Source of the DNA: Dillenia suffruticosa
Taxonomy: Eukaryota > Streptophyta > Magnoliopsida > Dilleniales > Dilleniaceae
DNA length: 64,000 bases
Assembly: GCA_033439265.1 (NCBI GenBank)
Contig: JAVTVX010000031.1
Coordinates: forward strand, 14,545,001-14,609,000
Direction: 5' to 3'
Part shown: piece after piece, positions 51,576-63,445 of the stretch
Layout: each line of letters begins with the position of its first letter
Position numbering within the stretch: position 1 is the first letter of the stretch
The notes under the pieces: model-generated
Databases searched by the model: none
What the model was told of the DNA's origin: nothing
The model's input: only the letters and a program-made list of their open reading frames with translations
Position numbers and translations under genes: made by a program

Positions 51576-52853
51576 GGAATTATTTTTCATCAAAGGTTAT
51601 TTAATTTTTTTTTTTTGTTTAGATCCGTACATGTCTCAATCATTTGGTCTATCTCGCTCAAAGGTATGATTCACACCTCAATTCCTTTCTGCTGCAATTA
51701 ACCCCAAATTGGGTTTCGATCATATGACGTTTGGTACATTAGATTGTATAGGGGTTTAAGTGAAAGGTAACTGGTAGGATATTAAAATGGTATGGTCGTG
51801 TTTGTTGTTTCTCGTCACATTGATGAGTTCCTTTGTTTCTATTTTACCCAAATTTTAGATTGAACCGTAAATGGAAATGGAATACATAAATACAGTGATC
51901 TTACTTCAATTTGCCTATGATAAACAGTCTCTTTTTATGTGCTATTTAGGTTGATTGATTTGAAGATTTAGTATAGCATAGCCTATAACATACTCCAGCA
52001 AGCGGTCATACTTCTATTGATTATTGTGTGTATCCCAACCCATTTAGAGTCGGACTAGTCCCACGAGTCATTGTAGTCCTCCACCCCACAAAAACCAGAT
52101 CATTACTTAGATATTTTGTTCCTGATGTGGCCCCGTGAGGATTAATTATTCTGCAGGGTTTTGAACTCTTTGACTTACACTAGTGCGGTGCTTATTGAGA
52201 CTTAGCATGTCGCTGGGTTAACCCCAACTTCACTGCAGATAAAATTTAGTTTAAACACCTGCATTGATTTGAAGATTTATCAACAAAAATGATATTTAAA
52301 TATTTTTGACTGCTTGTTTTAGAATATCACTGGTCATATGATGTAAGTACCAGCTCAAATTTGAAGTTCCAATGTTGTGGCAACTGCATTAATTAATCAA
52401 CAACAATTTTTTTATTATTAATCAATGACTGAAGAATATGAAACGATTTCAATGTCAGTCTTCCCTGATACGTAAAATGATTTTTTGTATCTTTTAATGT
52501 AATTTCTTCCACTTTTTCGTTTCCCTATCAATGTCTTGTGCATCATTAGCTTTGCCATAAACATGATACTCAGCTTATTGTTATATCTTTTGTGGTGGTT
52601 GCTTTTGCTGGAAGCTTTTGAATCATTCAAGTTCAAGCCGGCATGAGATAGTTTTTGGTTGTTTTCATTGCAGCAATATCATGGAGGTTGAAAACTATAT
52701 GGTGATGGCAGCTGCAGCAGTAGTTGTGCAGTAGCTAAAGCTATTTGTGGAGAATATTCCCCCCCAAAAAAAGGATTGATTTGTTGGGACTTTACATTCA
52801 GAGTAGAGACTGTCATTTTTCTCATGAGGGAGGCATCTTGACACATTTATTTT

Positions 52854-52870
52854 GGGGGGGGGGGGGGGGG
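52854..52870. repeat. G17 homopolymer
   Basis: Seventeen consecutive G in the last intron of the F-box pseudogene. A second G-run lies just upstream of exon 3, near 53203-53211. Confidence 0.9.
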
Positions 52871-53881
52871 AGGAGAAGCTGTGAGACTATGTACCTTCCT
52901 ATTGCTGATCTGCTATAGATTATTGTGCCCTAGATATTACTAGGAATCTTGTCATGGCTTTTCTTTTCTCTCTCTTTTGCTTCCCTCCCCTCCACAATTA
53001 TTGTTGAGCAATAGCCAAATGATTGCTTCTATTATATCATATTGTCATCATTGTTAGAACATAATTATCATTTTCAACCAGAAGGGTGGTCATGTGCACA
53101 TTGTGAAAGGCAGTAGTGCATGCATTCGATGAGACAAATAAATCTTGAGTGGTGAAACAAATAGATTCCTTATAACTTGAACTGCTAATTAACCTTTTTT
53201 TTGGGGGGGGGCATGTCCGTAGGTCATCAAAGCTCAAAACACTCTCTATGCCTTGTTCAACAAAAATCACTGGGAAAGGATTTTCAAGGGCAATCCGCAA
53301 TTGGAAAGAACTTGAAGAAATTTTAATAGGCCCAATAGAAATTAGCTACATCGATCATATTTTCCAAGAGATGGGCATAAACTGCAAGCAACTAGAAATT
53401 CTGTGTTTATCTCAAACCAGGCTAGATGAATACACAGCCATTGTCATAGCTAAGAATCTTCGCTAGCTGAAGGAAGTAAGATTACATTGCCTTACCCTTT
53501 CAAAGCTTGGCATAGGTTCTCTTATCAAAGTGTACAAAGCTTTGGAAAGTGAACTTCAAGTATTGTGAATACTTCGTAAGAGTAGGAGAACTGAAGGAGG
53601 TTATCAAGGGAAGTGATGCCATGTGGTCCATGGACACCCGAGCAGAATTATACTGTTTAAAAGATATAATTAACATTATATGGAAATAGCTTCTCAATTC
53701 TTCTTCCCTTTACAACCATAAAATAATGTAATATGTTCTTATCAAATTATTTGTTGATAAGCACTTAATGGGACTAGAGTGTTTCATGTTTTTGTAACAG
53801 TTTGTCTAAAATATTTAACTCCTTGTGATGTATGGATCATTGGTACCTAATGTCTTCTGCTGCTTGGATATATGATTCCTA

Positions 53882-54209
53882 GTGCTACTCCTCGAAGCCC
53901 GTTCTCCTCTAATGGCAGGTATTGTGGTTTGTGCCATTCTGAATGCATTTGAGCAAAGTGCAGGTTTAGCTGTCAGCATGCTTGTTCTTGCAGATACAAT
54001 ACATCTAGTTGTTAAGATGTTAATGGCTTCATAAAGTAAGTTGTTCACTTTTTTTTTTTTCATTAAGTCATTAAGGCTGTCTGGGTTCATGTATGTGACA
54101 TTTGGTATTGATTTTAACAGGTTCTAATTTGAAGGCCGTGAAAATGGACAGTGCTACTGTAACCAATGGTGAGGCTATCTCTGAAATGTCTGGTCTATGA
54201 CTTTTGGTT
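53882..54209 (+). other. Unidentified exon-like coding segments
   Basis: An open stretch at about 53870-54034 reads LLLEARSPLMAGIVVCAILN followed by AFEQSAGLAVSMLVLADTIH and ends LVVKMLMAS then TAA, two bases before a GTAAGT donor-like site. After a TTTTAACAG acceptor-like site (54120), a second stretch reads SNLKAVKMDSATVTNGEAIS then EMSGL and a stop at 54197-54199. The composition looks like real protein and the splice signals are well placed, so this may be the 3' end of a decayed gene. I do not recognise the family. The reverse-strand frame covering the same bases is the weaker reading. Confidence 0.3.
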
Positions 54210-54610
54210 TTTAATATGGGTGCTGATAGTTAGTGTAAGTTCATTGGAGCCGGGAAGAAAAGGTGACTAGAAGCATCAGTAGCTTTTTTTTTTTTTTATA
54301 TGGAGTACCTATGTAGTGGTAAATATCACAAGCCTTACTCATCATCAACAAACCATTTCACCACATTGTGATGGCGCTTCTGCTCGATTTGGATTGATAG
54401 TCCCTGATTAAGAACTGGCATTGAATCTCTTCTGAAGGAAATATCTGCGGTACCCAAATTCCACCTGAATTGAGTCACCAAGAAGTGAAATGATTTTTGC
54501 AAACTCATTTCCAGGACACATCTATGGACCTCTTTTGAATGCTACAAAGCTATATCGTGGTGCTGTTGCCTGCTTATGTCATATCAGGTCAAACTTGAAT
54601 GATATGGGAA

Positions 54611-56278
54611 CACTACAAAAAAAACAAACTTTTAGCCACAAATTTAGCGAAGAAAATTTAATAAAAATTCATCGCTAAAAATGTTAGTGATGAAAAATTT
54701 TTCGTTGCTAATAATGTATCGCAAAAATTTAGCGACAAAAATTAGAAATTCGTCGCTAAATCGTTAATTTAGCGACAAAAAATTATTCGTCGCTAAATTT
54801 AGCGACGGATAATTTTTCATTGCCAAATTCATTACAAATTTAGCGATAAAAAATTATCTGTCGCTAATTTAGGGATGAAAAAAATTCGTCGCTAAATTAG
54901 CGACGGATATAAATTCGTCGCTAAATTAGCAATGAAAAAAAAATACACTCCCTCCTGAACCCGAGCCCACCCGCCCGAGCCAGCATCCGCCCTCCTGCCC
55001 GCCCGAGCCAGTGCCCACACGCCCTCCCTCACTTAATTCGTGAAAAATCCCTCAGCTTTGCTTCCACTATGGTTCGAACCCCTGCGTTTCTGTAAACTTT
55101 TAAGATTCTATGACAACCAAACTAAATGTTAGTATCTGTTATAAGTTTTTTTTTTTTACTTATTATTTTTTCTTCACATTTTTCTAATAATAATCAAATA
55201 ATATAAAATAACAATTTATTATAAAATAATAAAATATTTGTTTAAAATAAAATAATAAAAGATATAAAAAAAATAATACTATTTTTTAAAAAGATAAAAT
55301 AAAAATAAAATATAACATATTAATTAAAAATAATAAATATGATAATTTTTTTAAATAAAAAATAATAAATATATATTAATATTTTATTTTATTTTATTAT
55401 ATTTCAAATTTAGCGACAAATTCTGAAATTTATCGCAAAATTTGGCGAATTAAGAATTTGTCACCGAATTCGTCCTAAATTAGCGACAAATTTCAAATTC
55501 GTCGCTAATTTTGAAATGAATTATGAATTCGTCGCTGAATTTTTTGTAAATTAGTGACGAATTCGAAATTCGTTGCTAAATTAATTTATTATTTAATAAT
55601 ATATATATTAATATTTTATTTTAATTAATTATTTTCAAATTTAGCGACGAATTCCAAATTCATCACTAATTTTGCGACAAATTAGAATTCGTCACTGAAT
55701 TCGTCACAAAATTAGCGACGAATTTGTAGCGACGAATTAGGAATTCGTCACTAATTTTGTGACAAATTCTAAATTGGTCGCTGAATTCGTCACAAAATTA
55801 GCGACGAAATCCAAAATTCGTCGCTAAATTAATTTATTATTTAATAAATATATATTAATATTTTATTTTATTTAATTTTATCAAATTTAGCGACGAATTT
55901 CGAAATTCGTAACTAATTTTGCGATCAATTGAATTCGTCGCTGAATTTGTCACAAAATTAGTGACGAATTCCGAAATTTGTCGCTAAATTAATTTATTAT
56001 TTAATAAATATATATTAATATTTTATTTTATTAAATTATTTTTCAAATTTAGCGATAAATTCCGAAATTCGTCGCTAAATTTGTGACAAATTCAAATTCG
56101 TCGCAAAATTATCTACGAATTTCCAATCATCGCTAAATTAGCTACGACTATTTTTTCATCGCAAATTTCATTACAAATAGCGACGAAAAAAGTTTTCGTC
56201 GCTAAATTTATCGCAAAATAGCAACAAAAAAAAATTTGTTGCTAAATTTCATCGCAAAAATCGTGTTTTTTTGTGGTG
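54611..56278. mobile_element. Non-autonomous CACTA (En/Spm-type) element
   Basis: A 1,668-bp element beginning CACTACAAAAAAAAC and ending GTGTTTTTTTGTGGTG, an imperfect terminal inverted repeat with the CACTA signature. It is flanked by the 3-bp target duplication GAA (54608-54610 and 56279-56281), as expected for CACTA elements. The interior is mostly alternating inverted AATTTAGCGACGAA / TTCGTCGCTAAATT motifs, likely subterminal transposase-binding repeats spread through the whole element, around an AT-rich core (55140-55420). It encodes no transposase. A GGTTCGAACCCC word at 55071 resembles a tRNA B box but no tRNA fold is present. Confidence 0.92.
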
Positions 56279-56335
56279 GAAAATATTTTCATCCATGTGT
56301 GTTGTAGCTAATGTCCAAATAATCTAATGATCACA

Positions 56336-56350
56336 TGTAACACCATAAAA

Positions 56351-56417
<67 letters not shown>

Positions 56418-59034
56418 TAATAAAATTTTGGGATTTGGGCTAAAAAGCCCCAATCTCTCTTTTTCCCTCTCTCTCTCTTTCTCTCTCTTTTTCTCTCTCT
56501 CTCCCTCTCTTTCTCTCTTTCTCCTCTCCCTTCCGCCACCCACCACAGCTGCTCCACCTTCCTCCCGCAATCGCCACCGCTGCAGCGCCTCCTCCCTCCT
56601 CACGCGAGCGCACGGTCAGCCAGTGAGCAGCGCCTCCCCTCCTGCACAGTGCGCACTCGCGCGCGATCTCCAGCGAGCAGCGCGCGACCCAGCGCGGGCC
56701 AGCGAGCTACCCCTGCTCGAGCCAGCGCGCAATCTCCCGCAAGCCCAGCGCACTACCCCTGCTCCAGCCAGCGCGCGATCTCCCGCGAGCCTAGTGCGCG
56801 ACCCAACGCGATCCTGCGAGCGACACAGCGCGCGAGCCAGCGCACGAGCCAGCGTGCGAGCCTGCTCGAGCCAGCACGCGAGCCTACGCGCAACACCTGC
56901 GCCAGCCAGCGCGACCCTCTGCGAGTGTGAGCCCTAGCCTATGAACGGGCCAGCCCACCAGCGGCCCAAGGCCCAGTCCAACCGCGGCGTACTGCAACCC
57001 GCAACCTATTTCGGCCCGTGCACCCACTGCTGACCCGCGAGCCCACTGCGACCAGCGAAGCCCGCTGCGGCCAGCAAGCCGGGCTGAGAGCCCGCGAGCC
57101 ACCAGCGGGCCAGCCCGCTACCCGCCAACCCACCGGCCAGTGAGCCCGTGAGCCCGTGACGCCCGCAAGCCCACAACCGGCTTTCCCCTTCGAGAGCTCA
57201 CCTGCATCTTCTGTATTGTAGGTAACGACTATATTTGGTTGAAGTTCTAGGATTTGGTGTTAAAAATTTAGTTGTTTCTAATATATTTGAAATTTAAAAA
57301 TATTACAGATTTTAGACCAATCCGACGGACGAACGACAGCTAGATCTGAAACCCGAGGAACTCTAGGTGAGAGAAATGCACCCACTTCGAAACTTGAATA
57401 AATTTTGTTGATAAAATCCCTTATTAGGGTTTTAATTGATATAAAATTTGACGATTTGATTAGGTCTGTCTTTTGGTGATTCGTTGAAAAATAGGGAGTG
57501 ACCACCCTCCCTAAATATGTGAGTGGAACTCTAATTTCTTACATAAAATAGTAAAACGTGTTTTCTGTCTTATTTTCGATAAAACATACTTTTGATATGC
57601 ATTGATCTGACGTATGATATTGAATTTCAAAATCGTTTTGTGATTATTGGAGTATTTTGAAATATATTTACGATGACTATGCATCCATGGTTTGAAATGA
57701 AAACAAAACTTGTGCCATTATTTGGAAATTGATAAATTTTTTTTTCTATCGTTGCATTAATATGCTATTTTGAAATGATTTGATGAAACGTATTGGCACG
57801 CAAACTTGAAATGTTTTGATGAACTGTGGGTCGGATGCCCACTAATTATGCGATGATGTGATGATACTTGTGGGACGTTGTGCCCTGGGACGTTGTGCCC
57901 TTTGTGATACTATGATAATTCCGTAGCTACGAAGGGCGTTTGTAGAGGCACGGGTTGCCCGGATGCGCTTTTGCAGGAGGTATCCGCAAACGTCATTTAT
58001 TCTAAAGGCTATAGGCGCGGCCGGTTGAACCCACGTTGAGGGAGGACGTGTGTGACGCCACCGTCTAGCACCGGGATCCTATACACGTTGATGAGTTAGC
58101 CCCAGCGAACTCATGGCCAACGTCGGGGTAGAGAGCGTTTTAAAGTTTATGCATAATAAAACCCTCGATGCGCCTGTCCTTAGTCACGGTTGACCTTTGC
58201 CATGACCATTTTTGACTCGCTCTGATATTACTTTATTTTAAATGGATGCATATATGCTTGTTATCGTGTGATTGATTAAATGATTTCAAATTGCTAAACA
58301 TATGATATTTTGTCGCGAAATATAAATTTTTGTTTCAAATGATATTATTTGATACTCCAATTGTTCACCGATACTATTTATGTTTGATATTATCCCCCTC
58401 ACTCACTGAGTATCTTCCCATGATACTCACTGAGTATCTTCCTATGATACTCACCCCTCTCTTTTCCTTTCTCAGACAGGTTTATTGTGATAGAGCGACG
58501 TTACAAGCTCTAGAGCGGATTTCTTGATGACGACGGTGAGATTTATTTTAAATAGAAATTGAACTCTTAATTTAGTTTCGACCCTGTGAGATCTTGACAT
58601 TGAGATCCGTAGTTGGTCGTGTACTTATTTTGGGATGACTGTATAATTTAACTCTCATATTTCTTTTGTATTGAGGCGATTGTACATATTTAAATGTTAC
58701 TTGGAAGAATTATTGTATCTTACATAAAATTTAAGTCCGCTCGGTGTGGCGGTTATTCATGCTCTAGTTGTGCATGACAGTAGAGGTCTGTGGCTAGAAC
58801 TGCTAGAAACTTATAGTTTTGCGTTGTTCTAGATGCTGGCGGTGGTGTTTGTTGATTTTGGAGAGGTCGGGATGATCATTTATTTAAATTACAAGTTGAT
58901 TTTGATTATACAGGTTTAATTGTATACGGGAAACCTCCGATTTATGGGGAGATTATGCCCGATTTTTTGTAAAAATACAGTCAACATCCAATGGTAACAG
59001 GCGGCTGTTTACGATCCCGGTTTGGGGCGTGACA
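56336..59034. mobile_element. Solo LTR, third copy of the long-LTR family
   Basis: A 2.7 kb LTR starting TGTAACACC and ending TTTGGGGCGTGACA, flanked by the perfect target duplication TCACA (56331-56335 and 59035-59039). It opens with an (AAAT)n/(AAT)n tract, then a C/T-rich tract, a GC-rich GCGAGC-type region (56560-57180), and a distal part ending in a 'GGTAACAGGCGGCTG' block. It is clearly the closest relative of the outer LTR at 2457-7751. No internal region. The open frames over the GC-rich part are artefacts of biased composition. Confidence 0.93.
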
Positions 59035-59039
59035 TCACA

Positions 59040-60330
59040 ACACCGCAAGCAAGTACTCTATCTCTCCCTTAAGAATAGCTAATCAATCATAGATATTCAT
59101 GCATTTAAATTCAACTTTTAAGGGACGATGATGTGCTACCTTTAGCAATCATCTCTAGGAATATATATTACGTGACTCCCATATACTGTAAATTGTCATA
59201 TTTTTAACAAAAGTGGTATCTTAAAAGGACACAATATTTTATCATAACTAAAACTTTACAATAGTCTTTCACTACTTACACATTTATTTGTACCTTATAC
59301 CTACATAATGTGTAGGAAGTGAATGACTATAGTAAAGTTTTATTTCAGAAATATAGTAGATGGTGATCTTTGATAGATATTCACGTAGAAATGCCATGAA
59401 AAGTACACATATTCAAATGTTTTTTCTCCAAAATCTTGGAGAGCACCCTCGGCTCCACCCCTGTTCGGATGAATGTGACCTATTTCACTCTTGTATGAGC
59501 TTCAACCCTTGGCTTTAAATCACTCGGTATTTAAAGCATCCTATTAAACACATATGATCCGAGTGGACATGTATACAGTCTCATATTTCATATATTTTTA
59601 TTAAGAGGAGCACGTTTGATCTATTAAAGTTGAGACTTCTAGTAACCACAGGTGAAGAGAGGGGCTTGCCTCCTAAAATTTTGAGAAAAAGAAGAATTAA
59701 TAAGTTTTTGTCACACTTTAGAAAATACCATTTAAAGTTTTTGAAATGCTGCAAAATTTCTTAAAAATATCACTAAAATCCTGTAAAATGCTATTTGTCC
59801 CCACTGTCCCTACCCCTATGCATATGGCATTTCGCCCGCCTAGTATAAATTTCTCGCTTTGCCAATGATGTAAAAAACTTAACTATCAAGTTTGATGCTT
59901 GCCCAGAAGGCAAATAATAGCGGAGTCTGACAGTGCTCAAAGCCTACATATGGTCTCTTTGAACCTTAAGGAACGAAGTTCTTTATATCTTCATAGCCTG
60001 TTGTGTTACAATCCTTTTCACCATGCTAATTCCGGAGACAAATCAACAACTGTTCCAATGTTACCTCACACTCGCAACAGTGTCTTCAGAGAGGGTTGGT
60101 TAATTTTGATGGTGCTGAAAGAGGACGTGCAGCAATTGGTGAGGAGCTAAGGGATTTGTAGGCGAGGAATATGGTGCATATTCTCCCAGTCAATTGGAAT
60201 TTCGAAATCTAACAGGAGCTGTGGTTTTGGGAGATCAAAAAGGTTTTAGACCTTTCCAATGTTCTGTAAATCTCACAACCTTCCAGTTGAGAGCGACTCA
60301 AAGATAAAAAGGGCCTTCAAATATGTGCTT
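59040..60330. other. No gene recognised
   Basis: AT-rich sequence followed by a more balanced stretch (59890-60330) that may include further decayed P450 sequence on the minus strand, but I could not align it to the family. Confidence 0.4.
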
Positions 60331-60339
60331 AACATCAGA

Positions 60340-60800
60340 GGACTGTTGTTTACCTTGACCTCCTATTTGCCATGCCAATATATCTCAAGGTGAATTCTGT
60401 TTTCTTCATCCATATTCCCAACATTGCGTTTGCACTTCAGGCTTTAGGAACGAGACAAGCATCCCTCTTAACTTGCTTGAAATCATCACCATTCGACTCT
60501 TACATCTTCTGTGCACCCATGACATGAGCCTTCTGGTGGATGCCAGTTGCTTGTTGGAAAGCATACTTCCATCACATGTATATATGAAGTTGTTTCCTGC
60601 TAGTCCTTGTAGAAAGACTGATCGGGTACCAAAAAAAAAGTACTAAGTCTCCAAATTGGTCCGTGTTTCTTTGTTCTCTCCTGAACCCATTCCTCAACTG
60701 TGTTGACTGTCATGGATCTTAAAAGGCTAAGGATTTGGCCTTTTGTTGTTAGGCCAAGAGACCCTAGAGGTTCTCTCTTGTCATACCTGTTAGGACCGGA
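60340..60800 (-). pseudogene. Cytochrome P450 fragment (CYP85-clan-like), broken
   Basis: Three minus-strand pieces match the N-terminal half of plant P450s in order. The first (about 60770-60642) reads PLGSLGL...GQILSLLRSM then NTVEEWVQERTKKHGPIWRLS. The second (about 60470-60426) reads MLVSFLKPEVQ. The third (60413-60350) reads MDEENRIHLEIYWHGK, a stop, then EVKV. In intact members these are the proline-rich hinge, the GALVSFLKPE helix region and the HW.GK..V segment. They lie in different frames with a stop. The region between the first two pieces is shortened. The heme-binding Cys and K-helix are absent. The pattern recalls CYP716/CYP728-type enzymes, but the subfamily is not certain. Confidence 0.75.
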
Positions 60801-60989
60801 CCAATAGGAAGTCAGTGAGCCTTTTTGACAACTCAATAGACAAATAACAAAAAAACAGACTTTCAACCAACAGGAAAAATAAAATAACATAATGTAAAAT
60901 AAAGAAAGACAAAATTATGTGGTTCGGTCAAATAGACCTACATCCACCGGCAAGGGAGGAGAAGAATTTTACTATAAAAGGGAAGACTA

Positions 60990-62035
60990 TAAATATCTTA
61001 GGAAAGTGTTCTTGGACTCCAATTTCATCATCCAAAAGAGATAGCAAGCCATATTAATTGCCTTTGCCCAAAATTCCTTTACCAAACCTACATTAAAGAT
61101 CATACATCTTGCTTTTTCTAAAAGCGTTCTGTTTATTCGTTCGGCCACACCATTTTGCTAAGGGGTCATTCTGACAGTACGGTGGTGAACAATTCCTTTA
61201 TTTTTGCAAAATTTATCGAATTCACCTTCACAGAATTCCATACCAATATCTGTTCTAAACCGCTTAATCTATTTACCTGTCTGTTTTTCAATTAAAACTT
61301 TCCATTGTTTGAAAGTTAGATAAATATCATTCTTATTTCTAAGAAAATAAATCCAGACTTTTCTTGAATAGTTATCAATAAAGGTTAACATATACCTAAC
61401 ACCACCTTTAGATCGAACACGAGCTAGTCCCCACAAATCTGAATGAATGTAATCAGGACTACCCTTTGTTTTATTAACCACCGGTGATTTGAAGCTAACC
61501 CTTTTCTGCTTCCCAAAAATACAATATTTACAAAATTCTAATAGCCCGATATTCTATCCACATAGAAGACCCCTTCTGCTTAATATACTTAAACCTTTCT
61601 TGTTCATGTGGCCCAATCGCATATGCCATAATTTGGTGATATCATAAATAGACGTTGATAATGAGACTACAACTAAACCAATAACAGTAAATCCTTACAA
61701 AAGATACAATCCACCATACCTGCAAACTTTCATAATAACAAGGGTACCCCTAAATACTTTCATAACTCCACCTTCAGCTATATATTTGCACCCAAGAGCC
61801 TCTAGGGTGCCTAAAGAGATGAGATTTTTCTTCAAATTAGGAATATGTCTAATATTAGTAAGAGTTCTCAGAATACCATCATGTATTTTAATTCGAACGG
61901 TACCCTTACCGACAACATTACAAATAGTATCACTTCCCATCAAAACAATTCCACTATTAACAGATTTATATGAAGAAAATAAATCTCTGTTGGGATACAT
62001 GTGATAAGAGCAAGCCGAGCTTATATCAAAGAGTT
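60990..62035 (-). mobile_element. Ty1/Copia remnant, protease-flanking and integrase region, broken
   Basis: A fossil. Minus-strand stretches show the Copia hallmarks SACSYHM and NLISLGTLEALGCKY (the gag-pre-integrase neighbourhood), then HSDLWG with a downstream TFIDNYSRKVWIYFLRNK (integrase core), then NGVAERINRTLLEKAR. Reverse transcriptase is not seen on this strand. The copy is interrupted in several places and clearly inactive. It abuts a Copia piece of opposite orientation at about 62035. Confidence 0.85.
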
Positions 62036-62502
62036 ATTGCTATTCACTATGATAGACGAAGTATCATGAAAGCATGAAACACATTGATGTGAAATTTCAT
62101 TTCATTCGGAATATCATTGCTGAGGGAAAAATTCTTATTCAGAAAATTAGTCCCAAGGATAATTCTGCTGACATATTTACGAAACCTCTTTAAGTTAACA
62201 AGTTCAAGCAATATTTGGATTTAATTAGTGTCTATTGCTATTGATTAGGCCATTGGGCCTTTTGCGGAGAAGGTGAAGCTATTTGTTAATAATGGGACTC
62301 GCCAAGTTGGAGATTTGTTGTAGCTTGTCCCACATCGAATAGAGAGAATGGACTTTCTCCCTCTCATGGTCCAAATCATACGTCCCACATTGATCTTTTG
62401 TGAGGCCAACCTCCTCAAATGTATATATAAATAGGTGGTTTGGGTAAAAGTTTAAAGTATCATCACTTTTTGGTTGGCAAAATAAGGCCAATATATTAAC
62501 CA
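62036..62502 (+). mobile_element. Ty1/Copia remnant, RNase H end plus 3' LTR start, broken
   Basis: A fossil. The plus strand carries the end of a Copia RNase H (KHIDVKFHFIRN, then SADIFTKPL), then a purine-rich stretch and a presumed LTR start at about 62316 (TGTTGTAGCTTGTCCCACAT). The LTR includes a TATATAAATAGG promoter-like motif near 62423. The LTR is cut by the Helitron end at 62503. Confidence 0.8.
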
Positions 62503-63284
62503 CTAGGAGGTGTACACCGCGCGATGCGCGGTGTAGTGCTTTGATTTTGGCTACAAATCGAGGGGAGTTGCCCGGTGTGGTTTAATAAAATTTGCATTAA
62601 TTTCAATTTTGATTTTGGCTGCAAATTGAGGGGCTAAATTTTATAAAATTTATGAATGGCAACTGAGCAATATTATATGATGTTTGTTTTGTACATTCAA
62701 TCAAAATTCGTTGATTATTTTTAACATTCAATCAAAATTAAAAATATTATAAAATATTAAATTGAATATTACATTAGTTTGGTAGTTTTGTACTTGGCAG
62801 AATTATGTTAGTACCTGTGGGGAACAATGAGTTGGTTCTGTACTTTGCATTTTTGAAATATAAATTTTTGTAATATCATTAGATGAAACGAAAATATTTT
62901 TATAGATTCATTAAGAGTTTTATGTAATATTAAAAATCTGGTTATTGTAAAATTTTGTTATATATAAATTTTAGCATTAATATTTAATGTTGTACGAATG
63001 AGGATTGGTAAATAATAATATTTAGATATTTAATATCCGAATATCAATTTAAATGGTTGTATAAAATGTAAAGAATGTTAAACGATAAATCAAAACAAAT
63101 TGATAAATACTTCTGTGTAGTTTAGAACTGTATAAGAATAAAAATTTTTTGATAGTTAGTTTTAATATCTGCATATTTATTTAGCATTAAATATATTATA
63201 TTAAAATGAGAAAAAAGATTGTATAATTTTATATCTATATATTTAAATATAAGCTGTGCTGGGTTGGAAAAGTCGTAAATTCTA

Positions 63285-63445
63285 CTATGTAGCAGAAGTA
63301 CATAGTTCTGTTAAACAGCAGAACCATGATATTTTGTTATAGTTCTGCTAGATAGTAGAACTATGAAGTTCCGCTAGTAGAACTATGAAGTTCTGCTAGA
63401 TAGCAGAAGTATGAAGTTCCGCTAGCAGAACTACATAAATTGCTG
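63285..63445. repeat. Palindromic tandem repeats of an AGAACTATGAAGTTC-type word
   Basis: Several units alternate GTTCTGCTAGATAGCAGAAC-like palindromes with TATGAAGTTCCGCTAG spacers, within the Helitron body. They could form successive hairpins. Confidence 0.75.

Larger units (their letters stand above)
48904..53689 (+). pseudogene. Broken F-box/LRR-type gene
   Basis: Exon 1 (48904-49305) encodes a basic start (MPRKQKKRK), an F-box-like segment at about residues 24-66 (NWDGLCRDLMLKTLTTLNPV...SLVCHSWRSLCWEVLF) and IIFPYGLRLFDNHL. A 41-base candidate exon 2 (51623-51663) reads LNHLVYLAQ. Exon 3 (53223-53689) reads KLKTLSMPCSTKITGKGFSR, AIRNWKELEE, GPIEISYIDHI, NCKQLEILCLSQTRLDEYTA, the leucine-rich region of the SKIP-like F-box/LRR family, and ends KYCEYFVRVGELKEVIKG...IWK. 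Exon 3 has an in-frame TAG at 53464 and a frameshift near 53545. The exon 1-2 junction is uncertain because NHL appears in both. Intron 1 carries a solo LTR and a minisatellite. It would normally bring substrates to an SCF ubiquitin ligase (family knowledge), but this copy looks dead. Confidence 0.8.

Noticed and set aside
49424-51701. Pro/Ser/Leu-rich and Gly/Arg/Glu-rich open frames, up to 157 aa
   Set aside because: Translation of the C/T-rich minisatellite on either strand.
55071-55082. tRNA-like B box (GGTTCGAACCCC)
   Set aside because: No A box or cloverleaf partner. It lies within the CACTA element.
56428-57133. 169-aa plus-strand open frame and its shadows
   Set aside because: Lies in the C/T-rich and GC-rich tracts of a solo LTR. 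Ser/Leu then Ala/Arg runs, no motif.
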